From contig CAMRHE010000157.1 in the NCBI GenBank assembly GCA_947044405.1, forward strand, positions 2,060,501-2,124,500: a DNA stretch of 64,000 nucleotides, read 5' to 3'. The notes beneath the pieces are model-generated. The model saw only the letters and a list, made by a program, of their open reading frames with translations, was not told where the DNA came from and ran no database searches. Both the position numbers and the translations under genes were made by a program. Source of the DNA: Leptodactylus fallax (taxonomy: Eukaryota > Chordata > Amphibia > Anura > Leptodactylidae). Each line of letters opens with the position of its first letter. The first letter of the stretch is position 1. Shown here piece after piece: positions 1 through 9,700 of the stretch.

Positions 1-1434
1 AATGAACCATAGAAATGAATGTATAGATTTCACATAACTTACTGTTAATTTAATCCTTCTATAACCTTATGTGGCATGCTCATTAGCATACATTAATAAT
101 AGAATGCCTTCTGTTGACTTGTTGACTGTCTGCATCTGTTTTTTATGATTTATTTCCCAATATGGTCTGCTTTTTCAGGCTATTATGTATGAATCTATGC
201 TTTTATTGAGTGTTTTTAATATAGCCAATAAATACAGTTTTCACAAGTGTACAATTGTAAGATTATCATGCCCAAGACTGAACATTTAAGGGCAAACATA
301 CCCTCGATGTGCCAGCTCTGAAGTTAGAATAAAACCCCTTGCAGATGGCTTGGCCAATAAGGAAAAATTCCCTGTAGCTTTTTATTCCTAGACATAGCCA
401 AGCAGCTTCGTCAGTGGTTTGTATACCTTGAAATGTAAATGCACATCCCATGAGAGCGCCCAATTCTTACAATTTAAAGTATGGATTTTTTGTACTGGTG
501 TACTGGTGAGGGATTGTATAAAATCACTACTGTTATGTTTCTGAATACAAATTCAGATGCCATATGTTATGTAATATCTAATATGTACCATATGCTATGT
601 ACCCATGTACCTACTCTTTATACTTGGACACATATTTCTTATTTACTCCTATATTAGGATTCATAGAAAATACATTTTATATGTAGATTATTGGTTATGT
701 TTTTTACTAGAAAAAAAAGGCAAAAAGGCGTATATACTAACTTCCTCAACATTTGCAGATTTTGGAAACAGTTGTCAATTCCATCTATGCCTTTCCTATG
801 TAGGTCCCCTCATATAGTGTTTGCCTCATGTACCAGTAAAGGAGGCACCCAGAGTTAGTCTTGTAATCTTTATGTGATCCGCTTTGTGTGATGTGTAGAA
901 CCCCTTTAAATCACAAGACTAAAAGGGGAAGATCTTTATATTTTTGTCAAAATGGAATAAATATGACAAACAAGCACAAACCTTTAACTTTGAAAAGGCG
1001 CACACTCTTGCAAAGCATCTTTTATAGTTATTAAATTCCAGTTATTGTAAAGGGAGTCAGCCAATAGTTTGAGCAGGCAAAACTGCTGACAGATCTAGGT
1101 AGGGCAGTGACAGGGACTGAAACATACCTTGTCTGGCTGGGAGAAAACAAAGTCATTTTTAGCGGCTATCATTTTATAAAAACCATTGCCAAAGGTATGT
1201 TTCAACTCCAGGTTCTACTTCAAGCTGTCATTATTTTGGCATGCTCAGAACTGTTAATAGGCTCCCTTTAATAAATGACGGTGTGGAATTCTATCTTGCG
1301 TCAAGCACTGCATTTTAGAGGTAAATGAACCTTTTCAGGACTTCCTCATTTTTGTCTTTAGTTTGGCCCTCTTAAATTTTGACCATCATAAGTTTTTTAT
1401 GCCAACAAGGCTGTATGTTGGAGAACCTGAATTT
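1..1434. other. Non-coding AT-rich stretch
   Basis: No ORF here has recognisable protein motifs and I see no terminal repeats or RNA gene. The short open frames are chance ORFs in AT-rich DNA. Confidence 0.6.
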
Positions 1435-1650
1435 TGTTAAAGGGGTTTTCCCCATCTCCCTCCCTCACCAGTTTTGATTGCTGTCTCTGCTTCTCACTTC
1501 CTGTATTCTTCAACAAGCTGAATGGGCTTGCACTGTTTGATGGAAAGGACATTATGAAGTACCTCAGTAGATACAAACATTGCCTATAGCATGAAAGATT
1601 ATTTAGGATGATTTCTAGAAATCTATAATAATGCAGATCAAATAATATGC
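1435..1650 (+). repeat. Dispersed repeat fragment (TTAAAGGGGTTTTCC family)
   Basis: This segment opens with TTAAAGGGGTTTTCCCCATC and ends in a stretch containing ATGCAGATCAAATAATATGC. The same order of blocks, including 'gctgtctctncttctcact' and 'ggacactatgaagta'-like text, recurs at 51548-51715, so it is a dispersed repeat. The second half of the family, seen at 51720-52020, is not recognisable here. The class is unknown; it is probably a short DNA transposon. Confidence 0.55.
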
Positions 1651-1879
1651 ACAGTAAATGTAAATTATATTACACAAGTTTGGAGAGAACTGATTTATAT
1701 TTCCTATTCCTCCATAGAACAAGTTTTCACTTCTCAATAGGCCTGTGGCGTGGCTTTACATCACTTCATCCAAAACTTGGCATTATGCTTGTTGATGTAA
1801 GGCATGCATACAGCTGCTCAGTCATGGAACAACTTAGTTTTAGTATCTCCTGGTGATTTAATGCAGTGAAAGCATTAAT

Positions 1880-2420
1880 CTTAAAATTTCTGGTGGAGAC
1901 TCCACATGCTCACCTATCTCTACATGGTCCCTCTTCCTCCTTTCTGTTGCCAGCTTGCCCCCTAGCATACCCCCCTTTTACACCTCCTCTGTGCACACTT
2001 TCATTGCAGGTCCATGCTGCTCCTGTAGGGCTTGCATGCTGGCTGTCTTGCTCTCTTAAAGGGCCAGTACACATTTACTAATATGTGCCCATCCAATCCC
2101 TGTGCCTTCTGGGCTATTTAGGTTTGATCAGTTCCCTCATGGTTGCCCTAACAATTAGGTTCCATCCATTGCTACTAGGTTTTGTCTACTGGTTTTTCGT
2201 TTGTGCTGCTACATGTATTATCAGACCTATGTATTAATCCTGGGCTCATCCCTGAACTTGCTCCTACCTGTTGTCTTTGTTCCACTAGATTTCTGTTGCT
2301 GACCTTGTCTATACTTTGACTACCATACCTTGCCATCTGGCCTGTTTCTTTGGCCTGTCCCTCACTATGATTCTGCCTAACCCTTTGGTGCTATGCACCA
2401 ATGTCTCTCTGGTCCTCATC
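1880..2420 (+). repeat. Possible degraded LTR fragment
   Basis: The stretch is pyrimidine-rich, with many CTGAC/CTTGCT/CCTGT words, a style typical of some amphibian Gypsy LTRs and also seen in the clearer solo LTR at 16555-17183. No terminal TG...CA or target duplication could be fixed. The open frames over it on both strands have no domain signal. The call rests on composition and style only. Confidence 0.25.
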
Positions 2421-2719
2421 AGATGGGACCACTCCCATAGGTAGCAATCTGGTAATCCTCCAGCTATAAAGTCCGGATCACTGTATGAGGTTCTAGGATA
2501 AACACTGTAGGGGTTGCTTAAACAAGGTCCTTGATAATAGCCTAAAACGAAAACAGGTAATTGGCACTGTGGGTCCAAATCTTGCTGTCTGTGATAGAAA
2601 AGACAGAGCAGCTGCACCGTTATTTCATCCTCTCTATGGTTGGACAGAGTATCCCAGGAGCACTCTGCCTGATCGTTAAGGGGAACTCTGGCTCTGGGAT
2701 ACTTTGCAGAAGCAGAATC

Positions 2720-3655
2720 TACCTCTGCAGAGTCAACTTTTATGCTGCTGTGCTGCAGCCTAAGTGGGAAAGAGATATGGGTACGTTGGTTTAGTGCATT
2801 TTACTTTGCATATTTTGATTAGTCAGGGACATATAAATGAGGCTCACTCCAATAAAACACAATGAAGTGGGAATAAGTTTTGTAAAACATATTAAATTGA
2901 CATTCTGGTAATAGGGCATTTCCACTCTATCATATGCCATTTATAATGCTGGTGTCTGCTTATGGAACAGCAGGGGATTGGGGCCACCACATGTGCAACT
3001 GCTACCTCTACACCTCCTATAGCTACATTTCTGCTGGTAAAGCTTATCCATATGTGGTTTTAGTGGATCTGACACCAGCTTTTCTGTCTTTTTGACTTTT
3101 TTTTTTTAAAAAAAAGTGGCTTTCGGAAGAGGGGAGGGGAGGGGGAGGAGATTCCTTTTCTTCCTGTAATAGTTTTTCTTCAAATAAAAAAGGAAAATAA
3201 CAAAAGAGAGAATTTTTCAAAAGCAAGTTTTTGGCAAATAGAGCGCAGAAGTATGAAATGGTTAATATATGGTGACAGGCCAACCTTAATCATGCTGTAT
3301 TGCATTGAAAATACACATTCTTTGTTCCAGAAACATATCATCCATTATCAGATCTCAGAGGAGCAAAGAAATAAAATGATTTGCACAAGGTTAAAAGATT
3401 CAGGATTTTTAGCCAGGACTTCCTGCTCTTGGGGCACAAATCTTGATGTCCCCTGTATGCCAAGTGACTGTGCTAAAATAATAAAAAAGAGATATGTGTG
3501 ACCAAGGTGCCAGGAAAGCACATTATTATGTCTTATTCTTTAAAGGGATCTAAGCAGATATGTTTGTAGCATTTACTGGGAAAATGGCTAAATATATGAT
3601 AAATACTGTCTATTGTGCTTTAGACACACACATATATCTATCTATATCTATATAA

Positions 3656-3686
<31 letters not shown>

Positions 3687-4006
3687 AAATACATACTGAC
3701 AAACCCATTATTAAGGATACCATCAAATGAAAAGGTTTTATCTGAATTATCTGGAAACAATCATTTTGTTACTATAGACACTATGGTAATACACTTGTAT
3801 TTTTACGGCTAGTCGATATATTAGACATGGTACACCCGATGACAGTAATTCTAGGAGATTTGGCTGCCAGGACCAGCTTCTTTTTTTAGGGGTTTACTGT
3901 TTTCTCCCACTGACTTGTTACTATAAATCTCACGCCCTTCAATGATGAAGCTGGCTGCCTTGATCTAAAGAATAGAGGACAGTTCTCATAAATGGAACAC
4001 TAGACC
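2720..4006. other. Non-coding stretch with simple repeat
   Basis: No gene is seen. It holds a T/A homopolymer pair near 3098-3115, a purine-rich GGGGA stretch near 3130-3150 and the CA/TA microsatellite listed separately. Confidence 0.55.
3626..3690. repeat. (CA)n/(TA)n compound microsatellite
   Basis: Alternating CA, TATC and TA dinucleotide runs are directly visible, including an uninterrupted CACACACACACACA block followed by a TATATATATATATATA block. Confidence 0.9.
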
Positions 4007-4199
4007 TACAGTCATGGCCAAAAGTTTTGAGAATGACACAAATATTATATTTTCACATGATCTGCTGCCCTCTGGTTTTTATGTGTGTTTGTCAGATGTT
4101 TTTATCACATACAGAAATATAATTGCATTCATATTATGAGTAACAGAAGCTTATATTGACAGTTAGAATGAGTTAATGCAGCAAGTCAATATTTGCAGT

Positions 4200-4370
4200 G
4201 TTGACCCTTCTTCTTCAGGACCTCTGCAATTCTCCCTGGCATGCTCTCAATCAACTTCTGGACCAAATCCTGACTGATAGCAGTCCATTCTTGCAGAATC
4301 AATGCTTTAATTTTGTCTGAATTTGTTGGTTTTTGTTTGTCCACCCGCCTCTTGGTGTTTGCCCCAAAGT
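4200..4370 (-). pseudogene. Tc1-type transposase, C-terminal remnant
   Basis: Read on the minus strand, a stretch near 4215-4290 gives the peptide ARMDCYQSGFGPEVD, then an in-frame stop, then EHARENCRGPEEEG. This matches in style the C-terminal tail of Tc1-family transposases just upstream of the terminal inverted repeat. The reading frame has stops and, further into the gene (lower residue numbers, rising coordinates on this strand), dissolves into homopolymer runs after about 4370. No catalytic residue is readable. It is a non-functional fragment of the interrupted Tc1 element; the matching N-terminal side lies at 12297-12400. Confidence 0.6.
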
Positions 4371-4652
4371 TCCCTTTGGGATTTAGTTCTGGGGGGTTCC
4401 CGGCCCTGGCCCAAAAAAACCCTTTTTTTTTTCCCCCGCCCCATTTAATTAACCCCTTTTTTTTTGGGGGGGGGCCCCCCTTGGGGGGGAGGGGGGGGTG
4501 GGGGCGCCAAACCGCTGGGGGGGGGGTGGGGGGAGGTGCTGGGGGGGGGCATTTTGGTCCCCTTTTTTTTTTTTGGGTGTGTTTTGTGGGGGGGGGGGGG
4601 GGGGGCGGCCCCCTGGGGGGGAGGGCACAACCCCGTAAGTGTTAGGGGAGGG

Positions 4653-4686
<34 letters not shown>

Positions 4687-4780
4687 TTTTTTTTTTTTTT
4701 TTTTGTTTTTTTTTTTTTTTTTTTTTTGGGTGGGGTGTTTTTTGTGTTGGTGTGGGGTGGGGGGGGGCCCCCCCCCCCCC
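4370..4780. other. Homopolymer-dominated block, probable consensus failure
   Basis: About 400 bases consist almost entirely of runs of one base: G runs over 10, a T stretch at about 4653-4725, then C runs. Before it dissolves, 4340-4480 still looks like transposon text in which neighbouring bases were converted into runs. It replaces the first ~140 bp expected of the 5' LTR (compare 10834-10973) and the centre of the Tc1 element. Open frames on both strands (Gly/Pro/Phe/Lys-rich) are artefacts. Confidence 0.75.
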
Positions 4781-5621
4781 TTTTATGTGAGCTTGCCTGT
4801 TCTGCAGACAGAGTGTGAGCAGAGAAGCAGGAAGTGACGAGAGAGAGAGAGCAGCAGCCATCTTAGCAAGTGTTGTATTGAACTGGTGTGGAGATTTTTC
4901 TGTACAGCTAAGCTGTATCTTGGTCCAGAGACAAACAGAGTGTAAAGAGACAACAGGACTAGTGAGTCCACGTGAAAGGAACTGTGCTCAGTGGCTGATC
5001 AGTGAGACTGACATTGTGACTGTGTATATGGATACCACAGATAGAGACTCGCAGTGCTGTTGATGTACTGGACGGCACCTGCTAAATCCCGGCTTACATC
5101 CCAGCTCAGTGTATGGATTCGGCAGGACTGTCAGTGTGCTGAGTGGAATCTGCTGTTGGATTACATTGCATTCAGTTGGTTTCCCTGTCTGTTAAAGAGG
5201 ACTTCATTTCTCCCAAGATCCTGATAACCGTGAGGAGAGGACGCTTCACTATAAAAGAAAGGACCGACTTTGGGCCCCACCGCGCGCTTCTACGGACTGT
5301 AAGCGGTCCACCTGGACCACTGGGGAAAAGGGGGTGCACCCAAATGTGAAGTCAGGGTCAGTTAGGGATAGTTTTGAGTATATTGTTCATTCAGTGTCCA
5401 TACTGCAGAAGTGGACAGAGTAAAAGTAGAAACCATTGCAGAATTTGCCTTGAAATTGTTCATGCTATATTGTATATTTTGCTTGTCTTTAGCCCTGTCA
5501 TTTTACCTTTAACTAGCCTTTATTAACTTATAGTAAATATATTTTTTTTTTCTTGAACTACCGCGTGTGCGTTCATTTCTGATTGCGGAGTCCAAACCAC
5601 CTGCCTTGCTCTCGGTTCACA
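4781..5621 (+). repeat. 5' LTR of Gypsy element 1 (5'-truncated in this assembly)
   Basis: It is identical to 10974 onward at a constant offset of 6193 bases, without indels. It ends ...GGTTCACA at 5621, just before the primer-binding site. The first ~140 bases present in the 3' copy are replaced by homopolymer sequence, the switch occurring in a C run. Combining both copies gives a full LTR of about 980 bp, TGTAAGAG...GTTCACA. Confidence 0.9.
5250..5256 (+). promoter_or_regulatory. Candidate TATA box in LTR
   Basis: TATAAAA occurs within CACTATAAAAGAAAGG; the 3' LTR has the same site at 11443-11449. LTR promoters of Gypsy elements often use such a box, but the transcription start is not determined here. 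Confidence 0.3.
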
Positions 5622-5624
5622 AAT

Positions 5625-5642
5625 TGGCGTAGTCGGCAGGAT
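5625..5642 (+). promoter_or_regulatory. Primer-binding site, tRNA-Ser
   Basis: TGGCGTAGTCGGCAGGAT starts 3 bases after the LTR end. It is complementary over 18 bases to the 3' end of vertebrate tRNA-Ser (…ATCCTGCCGACTACG plus CCA), as I recall that tRNA. This site primes minus-strand DNA synthesis. Confidence 0.8.
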
Positions 5643-5654
5643 CCGCTTACCAGA

Positions 5655-6680
5655 ATGGACGGTGACGCACCCGTTCGGGAGAATGGTGCTGGAGGAAGAA
5701 TGCCAGCAGGGGCTATAATGAGTCAGTTAGCTAAATTTGATGGCAATAATATGTCAGTGAGTATGTGGGTGGAACAGATACGAATGATACAGCGAATGTA
5801 CCAGACCGCACCAGAAGTACTAGTAGAGCTAGCAATATTGACATTACAAGGGGATGCTAAGACCACGGTGATACTGAGGCCATTTGAACAAAGGCAGACA
5901 TTTGAGCAAGTAGTCCAGATTCTAGAAACCATCTATGGAGAAACTGCATTGCTGGGGTCTCTGCAGGCTCGGTTCTTCCAGAGGGTACAACAGGAGAATG
6001 AAAGCCTTCCCCAATATGCAAATGCCCTACAAGAACTGCTCCGAGATATTCAAAGGAAGGAAAGAGGGGGCTCGCCAGCCTTCTGTAACCCTGATCGGAC
6101 TCTCCGTGACCAGTTTGTCCTGGGGATACGTGACGGCAGTTTAACTGTGACTATGCAGGATTTTATACGACGAGAGACTGATGCTAAATTCCATGATGTA
6201 CAGGTAGAGGCCATCTCCCGTGCCAATAGTATGGTCCCGAGGCCGCAGACCGCAGTTGGAGTTACTTTGTCACAGGGGGCTAGTTCTGGCTCAGAGACAG
6301 TAGAAAAAGGGACGGTTAAAGAAATTCTCACAGTAATGCAGAAACTGCAAGAACAAATGGAACACTTGCACACTCGTTGTGATGAGCAGTCTATGAAAAT
6401 TGCAGACTTCCAGAAGACTGGAGATGAAAGGGTGAGCCATCCACACCCAGCAAGTCAGAATCACCCACCACCCCGCTGGAGGGGTGAGGATAGGACCTAC
6501 CGAAGGGGTCCAAATCATTTAGTGCAGTGCTCAGGAGAAATCGAAGGGGCTTACCGAAGGGGCCCAAACAGATGGCCAGAACGACGGGGGATACGCTGCT
6601 GGGAGTGTGGACGGATGGGCCACGTTGCTGCTAGATGTCCAGAGCAGCGACAAACTTATGAGAGACCGCCGTTAAACTGA
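5655..6680 (+). CDS. gag: Gag polyprotein, Gypsy element 1
   Basis: The 341-residue structural protein forms the virus-like particle and packages element RNA. I chose the ATG at 5655, the first after the primer-binding site; the frame is open farther upstream but that part lies in the LTR. Residues ~20-210 form the capsid-like region (conserved pattern FxQRVQQENESLPQYANAL). Residues ~225-265 are Gln/Glu/Lys-rich and may coil. A duplicated YRRGPN motif precedes one CCHC zinc knuckle, C315-x2-C318-x4-H323-x4-C328, which binds nucleic acid. The stop TGA at 6678 directly follows a likely slippery heptamer, so a fraction of ribosomes would continue into pol. The gene is intact. Confidence 0.9.
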   Translation: MDGDAPVRENGAGGRMPAGAIMSQLAKFDGNNMSVSMWVEQIRMIQRMYQTAPEVLVELAILTLQGDAKTTVILRPFEQRQTFEQVVQILETIYGETALLGSLQARFFQRVQQENESLPQYANALQELLRDIQRKERGGSPAFCNPDRTLRDQFVLGIRDGSLTVTMQDFIRRETDAKFHDVQVEAISRANSMVPRPQTAVGVTLSQGASSGSETVEKGTVKEILTVMQKLQEQMEHLHTRCDEQSMKIADFQKTGDERVSHPHPASQNHPPPRWRGEDRTYRRGPNHLVQCSGEIEGAYRRGPNRWPERRGIRCWECGRMGHVAARCPEQRQTYERPPLN

Positions 6681-6717
6681 AGTCCCCTGCTGCTGAAGGG
6701 CGTGTAGTAGGGGAGAC
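6671..6717 (+). promoter_or_regulatory. Candidate -1 ribosomal frameshift site
   Basis: The heptamer G TTA AAC (6671-6677, spaced in the gag frame) lies immediately before the gag stop. The pol frame is -1 relative to gag and opens at 6662, so the overlap is only 19 bases and contains this heptamer. Downstream, GTCCCCT (6682-6688) can pair with AGGGG-AG-AC (6709-6717, 2-base bulge), closing a 20-base loop. Spacing of 4-6 bases suits a stimulatory hairpin. GUUAAAC is an established frameshift heptamer in equine arteritis virus. Function here is inferred. Confidence 0.7.
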
Positions 6718-9700
6718 TGACAAGGAGACTATGTGGGGAGAATGCCCTGATGATGACCTGATCGCTGCAAGTCCTGTCATACAGGTGGAAATGGAGGGTA
6801 TTCCGGTTACCGGGATGATTGACACGGGTTCCCAAGTAACGACCTTGAGTAGAGACTGTTATGAACGGTACTTCCGGCAACATGTGAAATATGATCCCCA
6901 TACATTCGTACGAGTGGTCGCAGCTAACCAGTTACCAGTTCCGGTCGTGGGAGTGGCCTGGATGAATGTCCGGGTATGTGGCCAAGATCTAGGTAGGAAA
7001 GGCATTGTGGTGGTACAGGAGTCACATGAAGTAAAGGTCCCTGTCATTTTGGGGATGAATGTGTTAAAAGAATTAGATCAGATCCTCTTTGAAAAGAAAG
7101 GTCACGGTTATTGGAAAGAAACCACCACCCATCGGCCTACTCAAACAGCTTTCCAGCGGCTGATCCGGACATGTGGCTTACAGAAAAGTTCAGATGCACA
7201 GCGTCCTCTGGCTCGAATTTCAGTTCCTTTGCATACAAAAGTTACACTGCCACCCAGTCGGGAGACAATAGTGTCCATGCCCGTAGGCACCTGTCGGAAA
7301 CTAGAGGGCATAGCTGTGTTGGTAGAACCACTGCAGGCAGCCGAAGGAGGTGTTGATCCGCTAGTGGCCCGTTCCTTGGCAATAGTTCGCAATGGAAGAG
7401 TACCACTTCGATGTGTAAACACTCAGGACCAGAGTGTGGACCTGACCCCAGGGAGGCTGCTGGCTAACATCTATGTGACTCCGGAGGAAGTAAGGAAAGT
7501 AACTCCAATGCAGCTGAAGCCGACTGAAAGGGATGAGTGGACCGTAACTGTGTCCATGGGAGAAGATGAGGAACCCACCTCTGAATGGAATGGCTGTGCA
7601 ATTCGAGAACAGATGAAGATGGATGTAAGTTCATGTTCTCTGGAATGGGTGCAGAAGGTAGATGAGCTGTTGTGGGAGAACCAAGCCACCTTTGCACGGT
7701 ATGCTGAAGATTTTGGATGTACCACAGGGATCTACCATGAGATTCCCACAGGAGACACCCCTCCAATTAGAGAGCGCTACCGACAAATTCCTCCACAGTT
7801 GTATCAGGAAGTGAAAGAACTGTTAGCTAAGATGCTACAGGGTGGGATCATCCAAGAAAGCCAGAGTCCCTGGGCGGCTCCTGTGGTGTTAGTAAGAAAA
7901 AAAGATGGGTCCATCCGATTTTGCGTAGACTATCGGAAGTTAAACGCTTGCACCGTACGAGATTCCTACCCCTTGCCACGGATTGAGGAGTCCCTCTCAG
8001 CGCTAGGGAGAGCCCGGTACTTCTCCTCACTAGATCTGGCTAGTGGGTATTGGCAGGTGCCGATGGCCACAAAAGACAAGGAGAAGACGGCATTCATCTT
8101 GCCCATGGGACTATACGAATTTAACCGGATGCCCTTCGGGTTGACAAATGCACCCGGAACGTTTCAGCGGTTGATGGAGAAATGTCTCGGTGACTTCAAC
8201 TTTGAGTTCACTCTCATCTACTTGGATGACATTATAGTGTATTCTGCGACCTTTGAAGACCATCTCCACCAGTTGGGGCAAGTATTTCGAAGATTGCGGG
8301 AACATGGGCTCAAATTGAAACCCAGTAAATGTCGGTTGTTCCAATCTGAAATTGATTACTTGGGTCACCGCGTATCAGGAGAAGGGGTGAGACCATCAAG
8401 AGACAAGATAGCGGCTGTTCAAGATTGGCCGATACCGACTACCCTGCGAGAAGTGAGGGCGTTCCTTGGAGTAGCCGGTTACTATCGACGGTTTATTAAG
8501 GATTTCGCCAAGGTAGCAGCACCACTTAATGCTCTCCTACGAGGCACATCCGGTGGTCCAAAGAACCGGTCCGTGAAGTGGGGACCTGAACAGGAACAAG
8601 CCTTCCAGGCATTGAAGGATGCACTGACAACAGCCCCAGTCTTGGCATATGCTGATTACCACTTGCCGTTCCAGCTATATACAGATGCAAGCCTGTATGG
8701 TCTTGGAGCAGTGCTTTCCCAGCTTCAGGATGGCCAGGAGAGGGTCATAGCGTACGGCAGCCGGTCTTTGAGAGATTCTGAAAGAAACCCCGAGAATTAT
8801 AGTTCATTTAAATTGGAGCTGTTGGCACTGGTATGGGCCATGACCGAGAAATTCTCTGAATATTTGACCGGTGCTGAAGTTTTAGTACTGACTGACAACA
8901 ACCCACTAGCTCACCTGGAAAATGCCAAGCTCGGGGCGTTAGAGCAGAGGTGGATAGCCCGAATGTCTACATTCAATTACCGCATTAAGTATCGGTCCAA
9001 GACAGAGAACCAGAATGCTGACGGACTTTCTAGGGTAACTGCCCAGACCCCCACAGAAGACGTGGATCATGAGTTGGAGCATGTGGAGGTGCCCGATTTC
9101 AGCAGATTTTCACAGGCCTTGACCGCCACTAATCAGTTTGAGATGGAGGGGACTGAAATGGCTCCTTTCTTTGGTCCCTCACGACAGGAATGGGCACAGA
9201 TACAACAGACCCATGAGGGGCTGGCGCAGATGATCAAGTGTGTTGAGAAAGGCCAGAAGCCCTGTAGAGAGGAAAGAGAACGACTGACACGTGAGATATT
9301 ATCTGTTTTGAGTCAGTGGGAAAAGTTGGAGATGAAAAATGGAGTGCTATGCCGAAAGGTCTATTTACCTTCTGAGATCGACATTCGATACCAAATTGTG
9401 GTGCCTAGTGAACTGGCTCGCTCGTTGGCAGTTGAGGCTCATAATAAGAATGGACATTTTGGTCATGAGAAGACCTTTCGTTGGTTACAGCGACTGATTT
9501 ACTGCCCTGGTCTTCGTCAAATGGTCGAAGAAGTATGCCGCAGCTGTCGAACTTGTGAGATCCATAAGGCAATAGAACAGAGAGCTCCCCTACAAACCAT
9601 CGTGACCCAGGAACCTTTAGAAATCGTCATGATAGACTATCTAATGGTGGGCCCATCCAATAGTGGACACCAGTATTGCCTCGTAATGGTGGATCACTTC

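Noticed and set aside
4445..4861. Pro/Lys-rich and Gly/Phe-rich ORFs on both strands
   Set aside because: They are translations of homopolymer runs in a suspected consensus-failure block.
4815..5349. 82- and 68-codon ORFs in the LTR, repeated at 11008-11542
   Set aside because: Identical because the LTRs are identical; no motif, and the region is LTR regulatory sequence.
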